Shown here: piece after piece, positions 45,163 to 56,457 of the stretch
How the letters are laid out: every line of letters starts with the position of its first letter
Numbering within the stretch: position 1 is the first letter of the stretch
DNA from: Artocarpus heterophyllus
Taxonomy: Eukaryota > Streptophyta > Magnoliopsida > Rosales > Moraceae
Direction: 5' to 3'
Length of the DNA stretch: 64,000 nucleotides
NCBI GenBank assembly: GCA_025403435.1
Contig: CM046351.1
Coordinates: 28,398,599 to 28,462,598, forward strand
The notes under the pieces: generated by a model
Seen by the model: the letters and a program-made list of their open reading frames with translations, nothing else
Databases searched by the model: none
Told to the model about the DNA's origin: nothing
Program-made: the position numbers and the translations under genes

Positions 45163-46529
45163 TGGATAAGTGCTTAATTTGATATAGTTTTCTGATCAAT
45201 TTTCTCATTTTCCTAGCTTTATTATTGAGTATTTTGTGCTTTATTTATGTTTTTGTGATTTGTAGGTGTTCCGAAGGTTCATAAATGAGTTGAAGCTCGA
45301 AAAGATGCATTTAGAGGAATTTTGGACACCATGGCCATGAAAACAGGTGTCAAGGCAGTGAAAATGGGCAGCGCAGCGCCACTACAAAGCTTTTAGGCCA
45401 AAACCCGAGGCAAGAGTGCGTAGGCGCTGACTTGTTGAAGCCACAATGCTAGTGTGATTTTAACCTACTTTTGAACACTAAATGTGCCCGAATTAACCTA
45501 CTTTGATCCCAATATTAGAAACTTATAAATAGATGATTTGAGGAAACAATCAAATATGTTTTTCATTAGTTTTCTTAGCCATTTTGGCGAGAGAAAGAGA
45601 GAAGCAAGGAGAATTCTCTTGAAGTTCAAGGAGATTCATCCGCATGGAGATTTTTTGAAGATCAACGTGTTTTGTCTTTTCCTTCTCTTTTTTTTTTTGA
45701 ACTCTAGATTTTTTAATTTATTTTTCATTGTTTAATTTTATAATTATGCTACGCTAAATTTCTGTGGTTAAGGATGATTTCAAAACCGTAGACATGATTA
45801 TGTGATTGATATTTTCATAATTATTTCTAATTGTTTTAATTGAAATTATTTATGTTCTTCTGTTATTATTGCTTATTATAATGTTCTTGTTTTGTTTGGG
45901 GTGACCAACTAAATAGGACTTAAAATTAATCTATTGCTAAGTTAGAAATCTTGATCTATAATTATCTTGTTTTTCTAATCATTATTAGCAAACTGTGGGT
46001 TACGATTGCAAAAGGCTTTTGTTTGGCTGTGGCATGGAACATAACCTAGGTTGAATAGACCAAGCTTGTGTGTTTATTGCTTAAATCAACCTATCTTTCT
46101 CAATATAACAATTCTGTTGAATTGAAGCTAGAGAACTTGTTCTAGATTATTTAATAGAAAGAAATTAAATAAAGAGCTTGTTTTATTTAATGACACAATA
46201 AAAAAGATTTGAATGGCGGAGCTTGTTGTTATTCAAGGGTGGTAGTTTTGATAGAAAATTAGGAATGATTTTGTGATCAATTGCATAATTATTGTTTAGT
46301 GGTAGAAAATAATCCTTTAACTGATTACATCATTATTATTAAGAACCTCGTGCATTTAGCTTCATCTTTATTTATTTATTTATTTTTGTATTCTTTAATT
46401 TTAATATTTTAATCAACTAATTTAAACCCCCATATTTATTTAGAAAAGATAATAAATTAATTAAGATCAATCCTTTATGAGAACGGCCCTTGCTTATCAT
46501 TAAACTCAATAACGACCATATACTTAACA
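45163..46529 (+). repeat. Athila-like LTR (about 1.37 kb)
   Basis: Starts TGGATAAGTGCTTAATTTG, close to the TGATAAGTG start common in this group, just after the polypurine remnant. It ends near CTTAACA at 46529. A GC-rich patch (GCAGCGCAGCGCC, about 45369) lies about 200 bp in. It directly abuts the truncated CNL pseudogene. Confidence 0.6.
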
Positions 46530-47120
46530 AGATTGATTTGGTGCTCCCTTACAGCTACAAGACACAAAATGTTTCTTTCTATCATTGTTTCTCCCAATGA
46601 CATCCGAAGCGAACATAAAGGAATGGGTCATCTCCCACCTTACACGCACTACACCTCTATGTACATCCACAAGATGAAATTTAGCTCTATCAGCTGCAAT
46701 CTCATCCAATCTCGGTAACTTCTTCTATCTGGTACCCAATTCTAAGGCAAAATGTAACCAGATTGGGACAGGAAAGGAATCAATTTGCCTAGCTGGTGGC
46801 ACTCCCATGTGTTCTCAGCACCCGCCTCCGCAGAGCTTCGCATCAAGCACAACATCAGGACGGCAACAAAAATAAAATAAAATAAAATCTCTAAGCTGAT
46901 CAAGATAGACTTGCAGCTCATAATTCCTTGCCTGCTGGTCCTTGGCATCCAAAAGTAGTGCATTGACAAGGGACAAGGTTTGTTCAACCCTTTTTGGATT
47001 GGTTTTAACAACCAATGCAGGGACAATCTGTTGTTAGGCAAGAGATCCGAGCCTTCCCAACACTTTGCCAGCTAACTTGGAGTGCAACGTCTGGGTGATT
47101 GTATGAAAAAGAAAAGATAA
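46530..47120 (-). pseudogene. CNL (coiled-coil NBS-LRR) resistance-gene fragment
   Basis: On the minus strand, short frames together match the N-terminal Rx-type coiled-coil domain of CNL immune receptors. KLAGKVLGRLGSLA is followed by a TAA. Then come VEQTLSLVNALLLDAKDQQA and YELQVYLDQLRDF, the counterpart of the LLDAEEQQ region, and a decayed EDVID-like region (DVVLD). LDEIAADRAKFHL and THSFMFASDVIGRNNDRKK form the linker just before the NB-ARC domain. At least two frame changes and stops break it. The NB-ARC P-loop and all LRRs are absent: homology ends where the Athila-like LTR begins at 46529, so the insertion probably truncated it. Confidence 0.8.
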
Positions 47121-47259
47121 CCAAGACTCTGTTTTGCTTTGTGCAATATGTATACAAGTAGGTGGGCTAATCTTTCCTGTATAAACATGATAAAGAACTG
47201 AACTTGTGCCAGCTGCTAGATGTTGAAAATTGAAAGCTGCCCCTTTTCTCATGAATTAA

Positions 47260-48310
47260 GCAAGGTGAGAAATAATTTAGAAGAAACCTTGAGATTTTGG
47301 GGGCTAAAAGGAAGTTGAACTATTTTTGAATCTTCAATTCTGAGTACTGATGTTCCTCCAAGTATCTGAATCATTTAAATTTTTCTTTTTTTTTTTTTTG
47401 GTTTATATTTTTGCTCTGAATCTGAATTATCTGAGGTTCCCAAAAAAATAGATCAAAGATATATATATATATATATATATATTGAAAAAAATCTTCCGAG
47501 TTCTTACAACTCAACAATTCCCTTTAGTTTAGGCAATATGAAGTTGCTGACAAATATTATTCTGCAACTCATATATAGTGGGCAAGCAAAACATTGGGGG
47601 TATACAACAAGGATATTGAAAAAGTGACAAAATAAATATTATATTACTGATCCTACTTAAAGTGACAATAAATAATATATTACACATCCTACTTATACAT
47701 GTTACAGTCCTCATAAAAATATCCAATATTGCTTCTCAATGTATTTAAACCGCAGCGTGTAGGGTCCTACTTCAGTTCTAGTAGCGAACAGATGCAACTG
47801 AGGGACAAACAAACAGCAAATGGCTGTCTCAACAACAATTCAACTCAATTCTGCCTCACAACCACAAATTACTATTACTATCAGTTGGGATATCCCTGAA
47901 ACATTGGGTTATCGCCATAGGTCCCATCCCAAGCCATTATGGGGCAGCATAAAAAAAAAAAAAGAAAAAAAAAAGTGGTGATTTTGATTCACCGTATCCA
48001 CAATTTGGGGCAAGAAGAAATTCTTAGGTTTGAGGATATAGTGTGATGAATTAATAGTCACAGTAAAACTAAATAAATATATCTAATAAAAATGAATGAC
48101 AAATTTGGCATTTATTAATATCCATTTACCAAGCATTAACCAGAAGAGTACACAGAAAAACGGGTTACAAAAGCAACTACGGCATCTGAAATGAGCATTC
48201 GCAACTTTCTATCCCACCTTTAAGAATAAAATCCCAGGCTTAACGCTGTTTAAAACTCAGATGTCTCAAAACGAGGAATGAACAATTCAGCCAAATCATG
48301 TAATAAACGA
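47260..48310. other. Intergenic DNA, no gene recognised
   Basis: AT-rich with a (TA)n microsatellite at about 47460-47482 and A-rich runs near 47952. Part of 48100-48310 is probably the 3'-UTR/flank of the minus-strand gene at 48319. Confidence 0.45.
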
Positions 48311-48318
48311 AGAGAGCT

Positions 48319-48636
48319 TCAAACTTCATTGCGGGTCTTGACGATGAAATTCTGGCGGCTGATGGGATTCATGACGACCGGTGGGCCTGCAGTACGAGGC
48401 CATGCCTGAAACTTCTTGTCGGTTTCCTCCCACCATTCCTTGTTTGAAACAGTATGGGGCGTAGTCCCTAAATAACAAACAGCAGAAAATTAGAAACCTG
48501 AACCATCTGTGCAGAGGCTTCAAAATAGCAACCAGAACTTGCCTCCAAATATCTTTTTGTCAGCAATGTAGTGGTCGCATGCCCAAGCCAAGGCAAATGA
48601 TCCTGCTACAGCAGAAATAATGTACTTGGCTGCCAT
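48319..48636 (-). CDS. Small mitochondrial-type membrane protein (80 aa), possibly a complex I accessory subunit
   Basis: Two coding exons on the minus strand: 48636-48543 and 48467-48319, giving 80 residues ending in TGA at 48319-48321. The intron starts GCAAGT instead of GTAAGT and ends TTATTTAG, so it is a GC-AG intron. The frame and protein continuity (KKIFGG then TTPHTVSNKEWW) require it. The N-terminus MAAKYIISAVAGSFALAWAC is a single hydrophobic helix without a long presequence. The rest is polar, with QAWPRTAGPPVVMNPISRQN. From memory this resembles a small plant protein family reported with mitochondrial complex I (Arabidopsis At4g20150-like), but I am not certain of the name. A 5'-UTR exon near 50201-50290 and a 1.56-kb leader intron are inferred. 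Confidence 0.8.
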
Positions 48637-48641
48637 GTCAA

Positions 48642-50200
48642 CTACAACAGAAACAAATAAATAAATAAATTGCAAATTCCATTACAGGAGATACATAATA
48701 CTAAAAACAGAAACCTGGCCGAAGATGCAAGCAACAAAATTGGAAATATAGCCAATCCCATCAATTCAACAATTAAATATTAATATCCTTATTGTTCAAA
48801 GTGCTCTTAGCCATTAAATATTTAAACATTCAGAGACTAGTAGGCCTGCACACCGGCCTGGTTCAGCTGAGGTACTCCAAAAATTTGGGCTGAACCGAAT
48901 TTTTAGGACAGTCAACATATTCAGAAAACTACCCCGCTAGGCCTAGAAAACAGACTAGTTTGGCCCCTCATGTTTGGCTTGGTCCAGCTCGGGGTCTAAG
49001 GTTGGGATATGACTTTCACCTACAGTCAAAAGAGTAAGATGAACGGACAAACAGAAGACACAAGCTTCAAAGAGGGATTAGTAAAGGGAAAAAGAAGAGG
49101 TTGTAAAGGTTAAAAAAAAGAAGAATGATGTTTTCGTTTCATGTTTAAAACAAAAATGCTTAAATGTACTAAAAGGTAGCCCGTGCAAAAAGAGGTAATT
49201 AACCAAGAAGCCCAGCAATTTTCTTCCCATTGAAAGCTTAATGTAATAGAAACAGCACAGAGAAACTCGAAAGAAAAGGCGAAAAATAAAAAGGATGATT
49301 TGCTTTCTCCTTATAGCCCAAAAGGATGATAAACAACTATGATAGATAAATAAGTATCATCCAAAAAGAAGGCGAACTGAAATCCCAAAAATAAACCAAG
49401 CCAAAAAATACGACCGCACTAAAAATGGTTTCCGTTTTAAACTACTTTCAATCCCTCAACAAAACCAAAAAACAGAAAGTCACAGCGCTCTAGATGTTAA
49501 ATCAAATAAAACGTGACGGAATAATGAAACATCTTAACATGTTCCCATTTTTCTGACTTGGTTAATTCAACCAAGAACTCAAGATAACAAAACCATAGCA
49601 GTAAGATTGAACCATACAGGTCTAGATTCGAAGAGTTCATAATCTGCATCCCTATTTATTGAAAAAAAACCCCCAAAATTTAAGCTAATTTGGAGAAAAC
49701 GCAATCCCAAAAATATCGCTTCTCGCAAGATTTAAAATCCAATTTTTCGTTGATGAACAATCGACATTAAAAAAAAATCCACCTTTACCTATCTTTTTTC
49801 TCTTGTTTTGAGAATCCAATCTCTTACCTATCTTTAGCAACCATCTCAAGCTTATACACAAAACAAAACTAACCCTAGGTTATCAGAACTTCAACACAAA
49901 AACCTTCCTCATCATGAAATCGCACGCTTTTACACTGTCTCCGCTTCTTTACATTAATTTTCAAGTTGGATCAAAGCACTATCAACTAACCTAATTCATT
50001 TTCCCAATTGGTTCACATGAATAATAAAAAAAAAAAAAAAAGCTGTGGTAGGAAAATCAAACGAAGGTTTCAAATCTATTAGCTTTCCAAAGATTATCAT
50101 CCGCGCTAAAATTGTTTGAGTGATTGAACGAAATGTACCCTGTGATTGAAAAGAAAGACGGAAAAGGAGAAGGAAGAGGAAATGGGAAACCCCAGATTAC
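48642..50200 (-). other. Inferred 5'-UTR intron of the 48319-48636 gene
   Basis: The acceptor TTGTAG lies 5 bases before the ATG, and a donor CTCCAG/GTAATC (minus strand) lies at 50201/50200. The interior is non-coding and AT-rich. Leader introns of this size are common in plant housekeeping genes. It is a prediction, not proven by a transcript. Confidence 0.5.
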
Positions 50201-50290
50201 CTGGAGAAAGCCGATCGCGAAGGAGTGGTGGTTCCTGATTACGTTTTTTTCTGCCAAACGGAAGAAGGCCGGTCTTGTTTCACAATCTAT
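50201..50290 (-). promoter_or_regulatory. Inferred 5'-UTR exon and start region
   Basis: A short non-coding exon on the minus strand ending CTTTCTCCAG before the donor. The 5' limit is approximate. Upstream DNA (50330-50370) is GC-richer and contains AAACGACGACGTC, a promoter-like patch. Confidence 0.4.
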
Positions 50291-50299
50291 TTGTCGTTA

Positions 50300-51504
50300 G
50301 ATTTGGTGGAAAAAAAAAAACTATCTAGGGCTGGCTTGGTGCTTGGCTCCAGCTGAAACGACGACGTCCTTATTTCTTGCGTCAAATATGAATGGTGAAT
50401 TTACGTAAACAACTTGTTTTGAAATTTATTTTCTTTATTAATGGCAGTAGATCGAAACTTATTAGGGAAAAGAAGGGAATTAAGCCCTCATACTCATGAG
50501 GATAAAAATAAATAAAGTAAAATATAATAGTGTTTAGTAAATAATCGATTTAGAATAAAACAAAATTTATATTTGTATAAAATGACATTGAGAAAAAATA
50601 AAACAGCAGAGAGGATGAAAACGAAAAGAAAATAAGAAAAATGAGAAGGTAAAATTAAAAATTCAAATGCTTAAAAAAAACATATCATTCTAAAAATGTT
50701 ATATATTTAAATATTTTTAAAAGTGTGCTACTACTTATATTAAGAATTAAAATGGTATTATTTTGTGCAATTTATTAGAGATAATTTATGCTCTATGCTA
50801 TCTTTCTTAGATGGGGATTGATTTGTGCCACATGCTATAAAACTATTTGATTTAATCCCACGTAGCATAACAAAAACTAATGTAAAAAGATTAGAGTAAT
50901 TTACATTTATGATCTCTCAAGTCTTCAGTAGTAGGTGATACTTTAGTTTTTATTTTTTTTTAATTTTGATGAAACAACTCTTTAACTCTATAAATATAGT
51001 CAATTAAGGGTTTTCCATCCAACTCCATCAGAGTGTTGACGGTTTTATTTTGCTGACAATTAGATGTGCTTCTTTTGAAGTGCAAAGACTAATATACCCC
51101 TCTCTGTTATTTTTTAGGTAGAAAAGAGCTTTTTTGTGAAACAAAAAGATAGGCCCAATAGCGAACAAAACAAACAAAAAAAGTAGAGAACCACAACCAA
51201 AGCAAACAAAAGAACGACAGCAAAGAAAAGCTCACGAACCGAGCATCTAAATTAAAGCCAAAAACGCTTATAATTAAGCTCTTACATCTGAACTCCAAGG
51301 AGTTAACATAGCGCAACAACTAAGATTATGTAATATACCCCTTGTGAATACTTAAAAATAAAAACTCTTAGAATTAAACAATTTATTAAATCACTAAAAA
51401 AACTTCAAAGAATGCTTAAATCCATCCAAAAATTGATTAGGACCAAAACCTCACAAAAAAGGAGAATTTGTGTATGTAAATTTAATTTACATATAATGCT
51501 TAAA
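50300..51504. other. Intergenic DNA, no gene recognised
   Basis: After the promoter-like patch, mostly AT-rich. 51115-51320 is an A/C/G-rich stretch with an open minus frame of no recognised motif. Confidence 0.45.
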
Positions 51505-51724
51505 TCCATCACAAACCCAAAAATTAGTCACTACCGATTAGAACCCCTTAAAATCTAACATTCTTATCCTACAACCAACATTTACATTCTTTCACAAATC
51601 CTAATCACATAATAGAATTGAATTACTAAGAAAAAATAGAAGAATCAAACCCAAAGAAGTAGTATACTTGCATATGTTGCTCTCTACCCATATAAATGAC
51701 AAAGAGTAGAAAGGCACAAGCACC

Positions 51725-52112
51725 TCATTCTTTTTCCTTGAACAGAAATAAATCATCTGCCATTGGCAAGTCTACCCCATTTGGGTTCCGATAAGCAACA
51801 ATGGCCTGCCAATTTTGAAGTACGAGAACTCTATTACTCCCTCCGATTCGAAGGGATCCATTACTGCTTATGTACATCATGAGTCTGCCTTCATCCGTCG
51901 TCCTCTACCTGCACAACTTTGCCTTTCACACCCATTCCTAGCGTTCCCTTGGACATGGAATCACCATCGTCCTCTTTCAATAAGTCGTTGTTCCCAAGGA
52001 TCGTGTTGTCGCCGTTGCTAGTGGTTGAGATTGGAGTTTTCAAGTTCTTCACCACCAGATTTGAAATAATTTTTTTATATCTTTGGGAATTTTGAGTGTT
52101 CTTGTTTCTCAA
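51725..52112 (-). other. Possible exon remnants, copy 1
   Basis: Two adjoining minus-strand frames look coding-like: one ends KGTLGMGVKGKVVQVEDDG at 51891-51893, and the next (shifted frame) runs LMMYISSNGSLRIGG to a stop at 51725. Both frames stay open in the duplicate at 54406-54790, with several third-position-only differences between copies. No family is recognised, and a frame break is shared by both copies. It could be a decayed gene captured before the duplication. Confidence 0.25.
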
Positions 52113-53359
52113 TTGATTTTTAGGAATTAGGTTTTTAAGGATTTTTTTATTTTGTTTCTTAATTATGTAATTTTACTATGATGCCTTGATGAATGAGGTC
52201 GCATGATGGGCATTTTTTTGTTTTAGTCAGGCGTTTGATGGAGTTAGATGACGAACCATTGATTGCCAATGTTTACAAAGTTAAGGGGTCGTTTTGCCAA
52301 AATAAAAAAAGGTTTAAAGTGTCACTTACTAAAAATTAAAGAACCATTGATGCAAATTACTCAAAAGATTAATGTATCTCATCTTCAAATTAGAGTTTTC
52401 TATTCATGACCCTCATTTTTCACTTTTTTTCATCTCCAGTCGTCCTTTTTTTCTTCCCTCCCTCCTCCAACTATTCCCTTTGACAAGCCATTCCCAGCCC
52501 GACCTCCTCCACCACCCTTTTCTCTATGCCCTTCCTCCGACAACAACTTCGCCGAAGCCCTAATCCTCCGTGATTGTCCCTTCTTCCTTGTCACCACTGC
52601 TTCTTCCGAACTCCTTCGAAACCTCCCTCTTTTTCTCTCCCTCAAAATCATTTCCCCTCTTCAAATATGGATTTGCATTTGCTATGGAATCTGTATAGTT
52701 GCAAGAGCTTCAATAGCCTTAATAAGATTATTGAAGATTAGGAATAATAGTTCCTGATTTTTAAGAATATATTTGTTTTTAATAAAATCCTAAAATACTA
52801 GGATATCTTTAGATTAGGAAGAGCTGGTTAAAAAGTAAAATATATATATAATTAAAAAATTATTAACAAAACAAAAAACCAAATCTTTCTCTAGGTGCGA
52901 CGAGAGAAGGGGCAGCGGAGGTGATGGTGGTAGAGTTGGGGCACCATGCAACAAGGTTGAAGGGTTGCAACCTAGTGGTTTTGGGCCGGGGTCTCGTCGA
53001 GATCGCAAGTGGGGACTACGTTGTGGCGGGCACGAAGTGAAGGGGACGCTAAAGGCCACACGTGTTAAACATATTGGCACAAATCCAGCCTATTTATTTT
53101 TGTCTTATTCGTGCCAACCTATTTATAGCTCTATTAATAATAGTATAATCCAAACCTGTTTATCTCGAATTATTTTTGTATCGTGTCATTGTATCATGTA
53201 CACAATTGCTAGCCCTATCTAATGAAAAAAAAGTTATTTATTAAAAGTCTAAGTTATTCTTCCTTTTTTAAATTAAAAAATGTTATTTATTAAAAATCTA
53301 AGTTACCCTCCCTTCTTACTCCCGTATATAGTAGATTACTCTAGTAGCCAGCGCGGGTG

Positions 53360-54040
53360 CCGAATTGCAACATATTTTCTTTGGAACTAAGAAATGCCAA
53401 CCACCACCAATCGTCGGCATAGAGTGCCAGATTGTAACCAGATAAGTTTCGAAGTTGAAACCTATCAAATTTCAACACATTTTCTGTGAACAAAGAAGCA
53501 CCAACCACCTCTGCTCATCGGTGCGAGAAGGAGCATTGTAACTACTTTGGAACATACCATATTTGAACATATTTTTTTTAAAACAGAAGCCTCTGGTCGT
53601 CAATGCAGTGTGCTGTATTGTAACCTAGTAGGATTCAAAGTTTGGACATACCAGATTCTAATATATATATATTTTTAAAAAAACAAAGAAATGCCAACTG
53701 CCTCTAGTCGCTAGTGCAGAGCATTAGATTGTAACCTGGTAAATTTTAAATTTGAAACCTATCACCTTCCTACATATTTTCTTTGAAACAATAAAATGCC
53801 AACCGCCACCGGTTGCCAGCGCGAGATACAAAGCATAATCTGGTAGGTTTTAAAGTTGAAACCTACTAACTCTAATATATTTTTTTTGAAACAAAGAAAT
53901 GTCATCCGCCTTTGGTCGCCAACGCAAGGAGCCGGAGCATGACTTGGTAGGTCCTAAAGCTAAAACCTGTTAGATTCTGTCGTGAAACCTGTCAGATTCC
54001 ATCCTGAAACTTATTAGGTTTCAAAGTGGAATCTACCAAA
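53360..54040. repeat. Array of about six 90-110-bp palindrome-bearing repeats
   Basis: Each unit has AACATATTTTCTTTG-like, GAAATGCCAACCGCC-like, a GTAACCTGGTAGG-like part and then an inverted repeat of the form AGGTTTCAAAGTTGAAACCT. Unit starts are near 53368, 53477, 53565, 53661, 53773 and 53876. It ends with shorter AAACCTGTCAGATTC units near 53960-54020. Confidence 0.8.
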
Positions 54041-54405
54041 TTATTTTTAATTTGTCACAAAAATCAATTTATAGAAGGAAACATCACAAGAAAAAATAAA
54101 AATAAATAAATTATAGCAAAAAGAACATAAAAATTACATATTGGAATCCATTGAAACTTATTAGGCGATCAATTAGAACCCAAAAATCCATCACAAACCC
54201 AAAAATTAGTCACTACCGATTAGAACCCCCTAAAATCTAACATTCTTATCCTACAACAAACATTTACATTCTTTCACAAATCCTAATCACATAATAGAAT
54301 TGAAGTACTAAGAAAAATAGTAGAATCAAACCCAAAGAAGTAGTATACTTGCATATGTTGCTCTCTACCCATAGAAATGACAAAGAGTAGAAAGGCACAA
54401 GCACC

Positions 54406-54790
54406 TCAGTCTTTGTCCCAGAACAGAAATAAATCATCTGTCATTGGCAAGTCCACCCCATTCGGGTTCCGATAAGCAACAACGGCCTGTCGATTTTGAA
54501 GTACAAGAACTCTATTACTGCCTCCGATTCGGAGGGATCCATTACTGCCTATGTACATCATGAGTCTGCCTTCATCCGTCGTCCTCTACCTGCACAACTT
54601 TGCCTTTCACACCCATTCCTAGCGTTCCTTTGGACATGGAATCACCATCGTCCTCTTCCAATAAGTCGTCGTTCCCAAGGATTGTGTTGTCGCCGTTGCT
54701 AGTGGTTGAGATTGGAGTTTTCAAATTCTTCACCACCAGATTTGAAATAATTTTTTTTATATCTTTGGGAATTTTGAGTGTTCTTGTTTC
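54406..54790 (-). other. Possible exon remnants, copy 2
   Basis: Duplicate of 51725-52112. The frame LMMYIGSNGSLRIGG is open to a stop at 54406-54408, and the upstream frame with KGTLGMGVKGKVVQVEDDG is open too. The C-terminal four residues differ (FWDKD versus FKEKE). Confidence 0.25.
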
Positions 54791-56029
54791 TCAATTTATT
54801 TTTAGGAATTAGGTTTTTAAGGATTTTTTATTTTGTTTCTGAATTATGTAATTTTACTATGATGCCCTGATGAATGAGGTCACATGATGGGCATATTTGT
54901 GTTTTAGTCAGGCATTTGATGGAGTTAGATGACGAACCATTGATTGCCAATGTTTACAAAGTTAAGGGGTCGTTTTGCCAAAATAAAAAAAGGTTTAAAG
55001 TGTCACTTACTAAAAAATTAAAGGACCATTGATGCAAATTACTCAAAAGATTAATGTACCTCATCTTCAAATTAGAGTTTTCTATTCATGACCCTCATTT
55101 TTTGCTTTTTTTCATCTCCAGTCGCCCTCTTTTTCTTCTCTCCCTCCTCCAACTATTCCCTCTGACAAGCCATTCCCAACCCGACCTCCTCCACCACCCT
55201 TTTCTCTATGCCCTTCCTCAAACAACAACCTCGCCGAAGTCCTAATCCTCCGTGGTTGTCCCTTCTTCCTTGTCACCATTGCTTCTTTCGAACTCCTTCA
55301 AAACCTCCCTCTTTTTCTCTCCCTCAAAGTTGTTTCCCCTCTTCAAATCTGGATTTGCATTTGCTATGGAATCTGTATAGTTGCAAGAGCTTCGATAGCC
55401 TCAATAAGATTATTGAAGATTAGGAATAATAGTTCCTGATTTTTAAGAATATATTTGTTTTTAATAAAATCCTAAAATACTAGGATATCTTTAGATTAGG
55501 AAGAGCTGGTTGAAAAGTAAATATATATATATATAATTAAAAAATTATTAACAAAACAAAAACCAAATCTCTCTCTAGGCGCGACAAGAGAAGGGGCAAT
55601 GGAGGTGATGGTGGTAGAGTTAGGGCGCCATGCAACAGGATTGAAGGGTTGCAACCTAGTGGTTTGGGGCGGGGGTCTCATCGAGATCGCAAGTGGGGGC
55701 TAGGTTGTGGCGGGCACGAGGTGAAGAGGACGCTAAAGGCAACACGTGTTAAACGTATTGGCACAAATCCAGCCTATTTATTTTTGTCTTATTCGTGCCA
55801 ACTCATTTATAGCTCTAGTAATAATCATGCAATCCAAACATGTTTATCTCATGTCATTTTCTTATCATGTCATTGTATCATGTACAAAATTGTTAGCCCT
55901 ATTTCATTAAAAAAAAGTAATTTATTAAAAGTCTAAGTTATTCTTCCTCTTTTAAATTAAAAAATGTTATTCATTAAAAATCCAAATCACCTTCCCTTCT
56001 CACTCATGCAAGTAGTAGATTACTCTAGT

Positions 56030-56457
56030 AGCCAGCGCGGGTGCCGAATTGCAACATATTTTCTTTGAAACTAAGAAATGCCAACCACCATCGATCGTCG
56101 ACATAGAGTGTTGGTTTGTAACCGGGTAAGTTTCAAAATTGAAACCTACCAAATTCTAACACATTTTCTGTGAACAAAGAAGCACCAACCACCTCTGCTC
56201 ATCTGTGCGAGGAGGAGCATTGTAACTACTTTGAAACATACCATATTCGAACATATTTTTTAAAAAACAAACGCCTTAGGTCGTCAATGCGGTGTGCTGT
56301 ATTGTAACCTAGTAGGACTCAAAGTTGGGACCCACCAGATTCTAATATATATATATATATATATTTAAAACAAAAAAATGTCAACTGTCTCTAGTCATTA
56401 ATGCAGAGTGTTAGATTATAACCTGGTAAATTTTAAATTTGAAACCTATCACATTCC
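56030..56457. repeat. Palindromic repeat array in copy 2, left of the solo LTR
   Basis: Matches 53360-53770. It is interrupted after CACATTCC at 56457 by the solo LTR and resumes at 58430-58730. Confidence 0.75.

Larger units (their letters stand above)
51505..54186. repeat. Segmental tandem duplication, copy 1 (2.68 kb)
   Basis: TCCATCACAAACCC at 51505 recurs at 54187, and the two copies stay collinear to the ATTACATATTGGAATCCA block (about 54135 and 58811). Copies differ by scattered substitutions and small indels, roughly a few percent by eye. Contents: a minus-strand open-frame pair, a CT-rich block, a block with GC-rich open frames, then an array of about 100-bp palindromic repeats. Confidence 0.93.

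Noticed and set aside
50057..50257. 66-codon minus frame
   Set aside because: Overlaps the inferred 5'-UTR exon and leader intron; better explained as non-coding leader.
52430..52651. CT-rich open frames on both strands (also 55054-55423)
   Set aside because: Composition-driven Pro/Ser/Arg-rich frames in a pyrimidine-rich block; frame breaks differ between copies.
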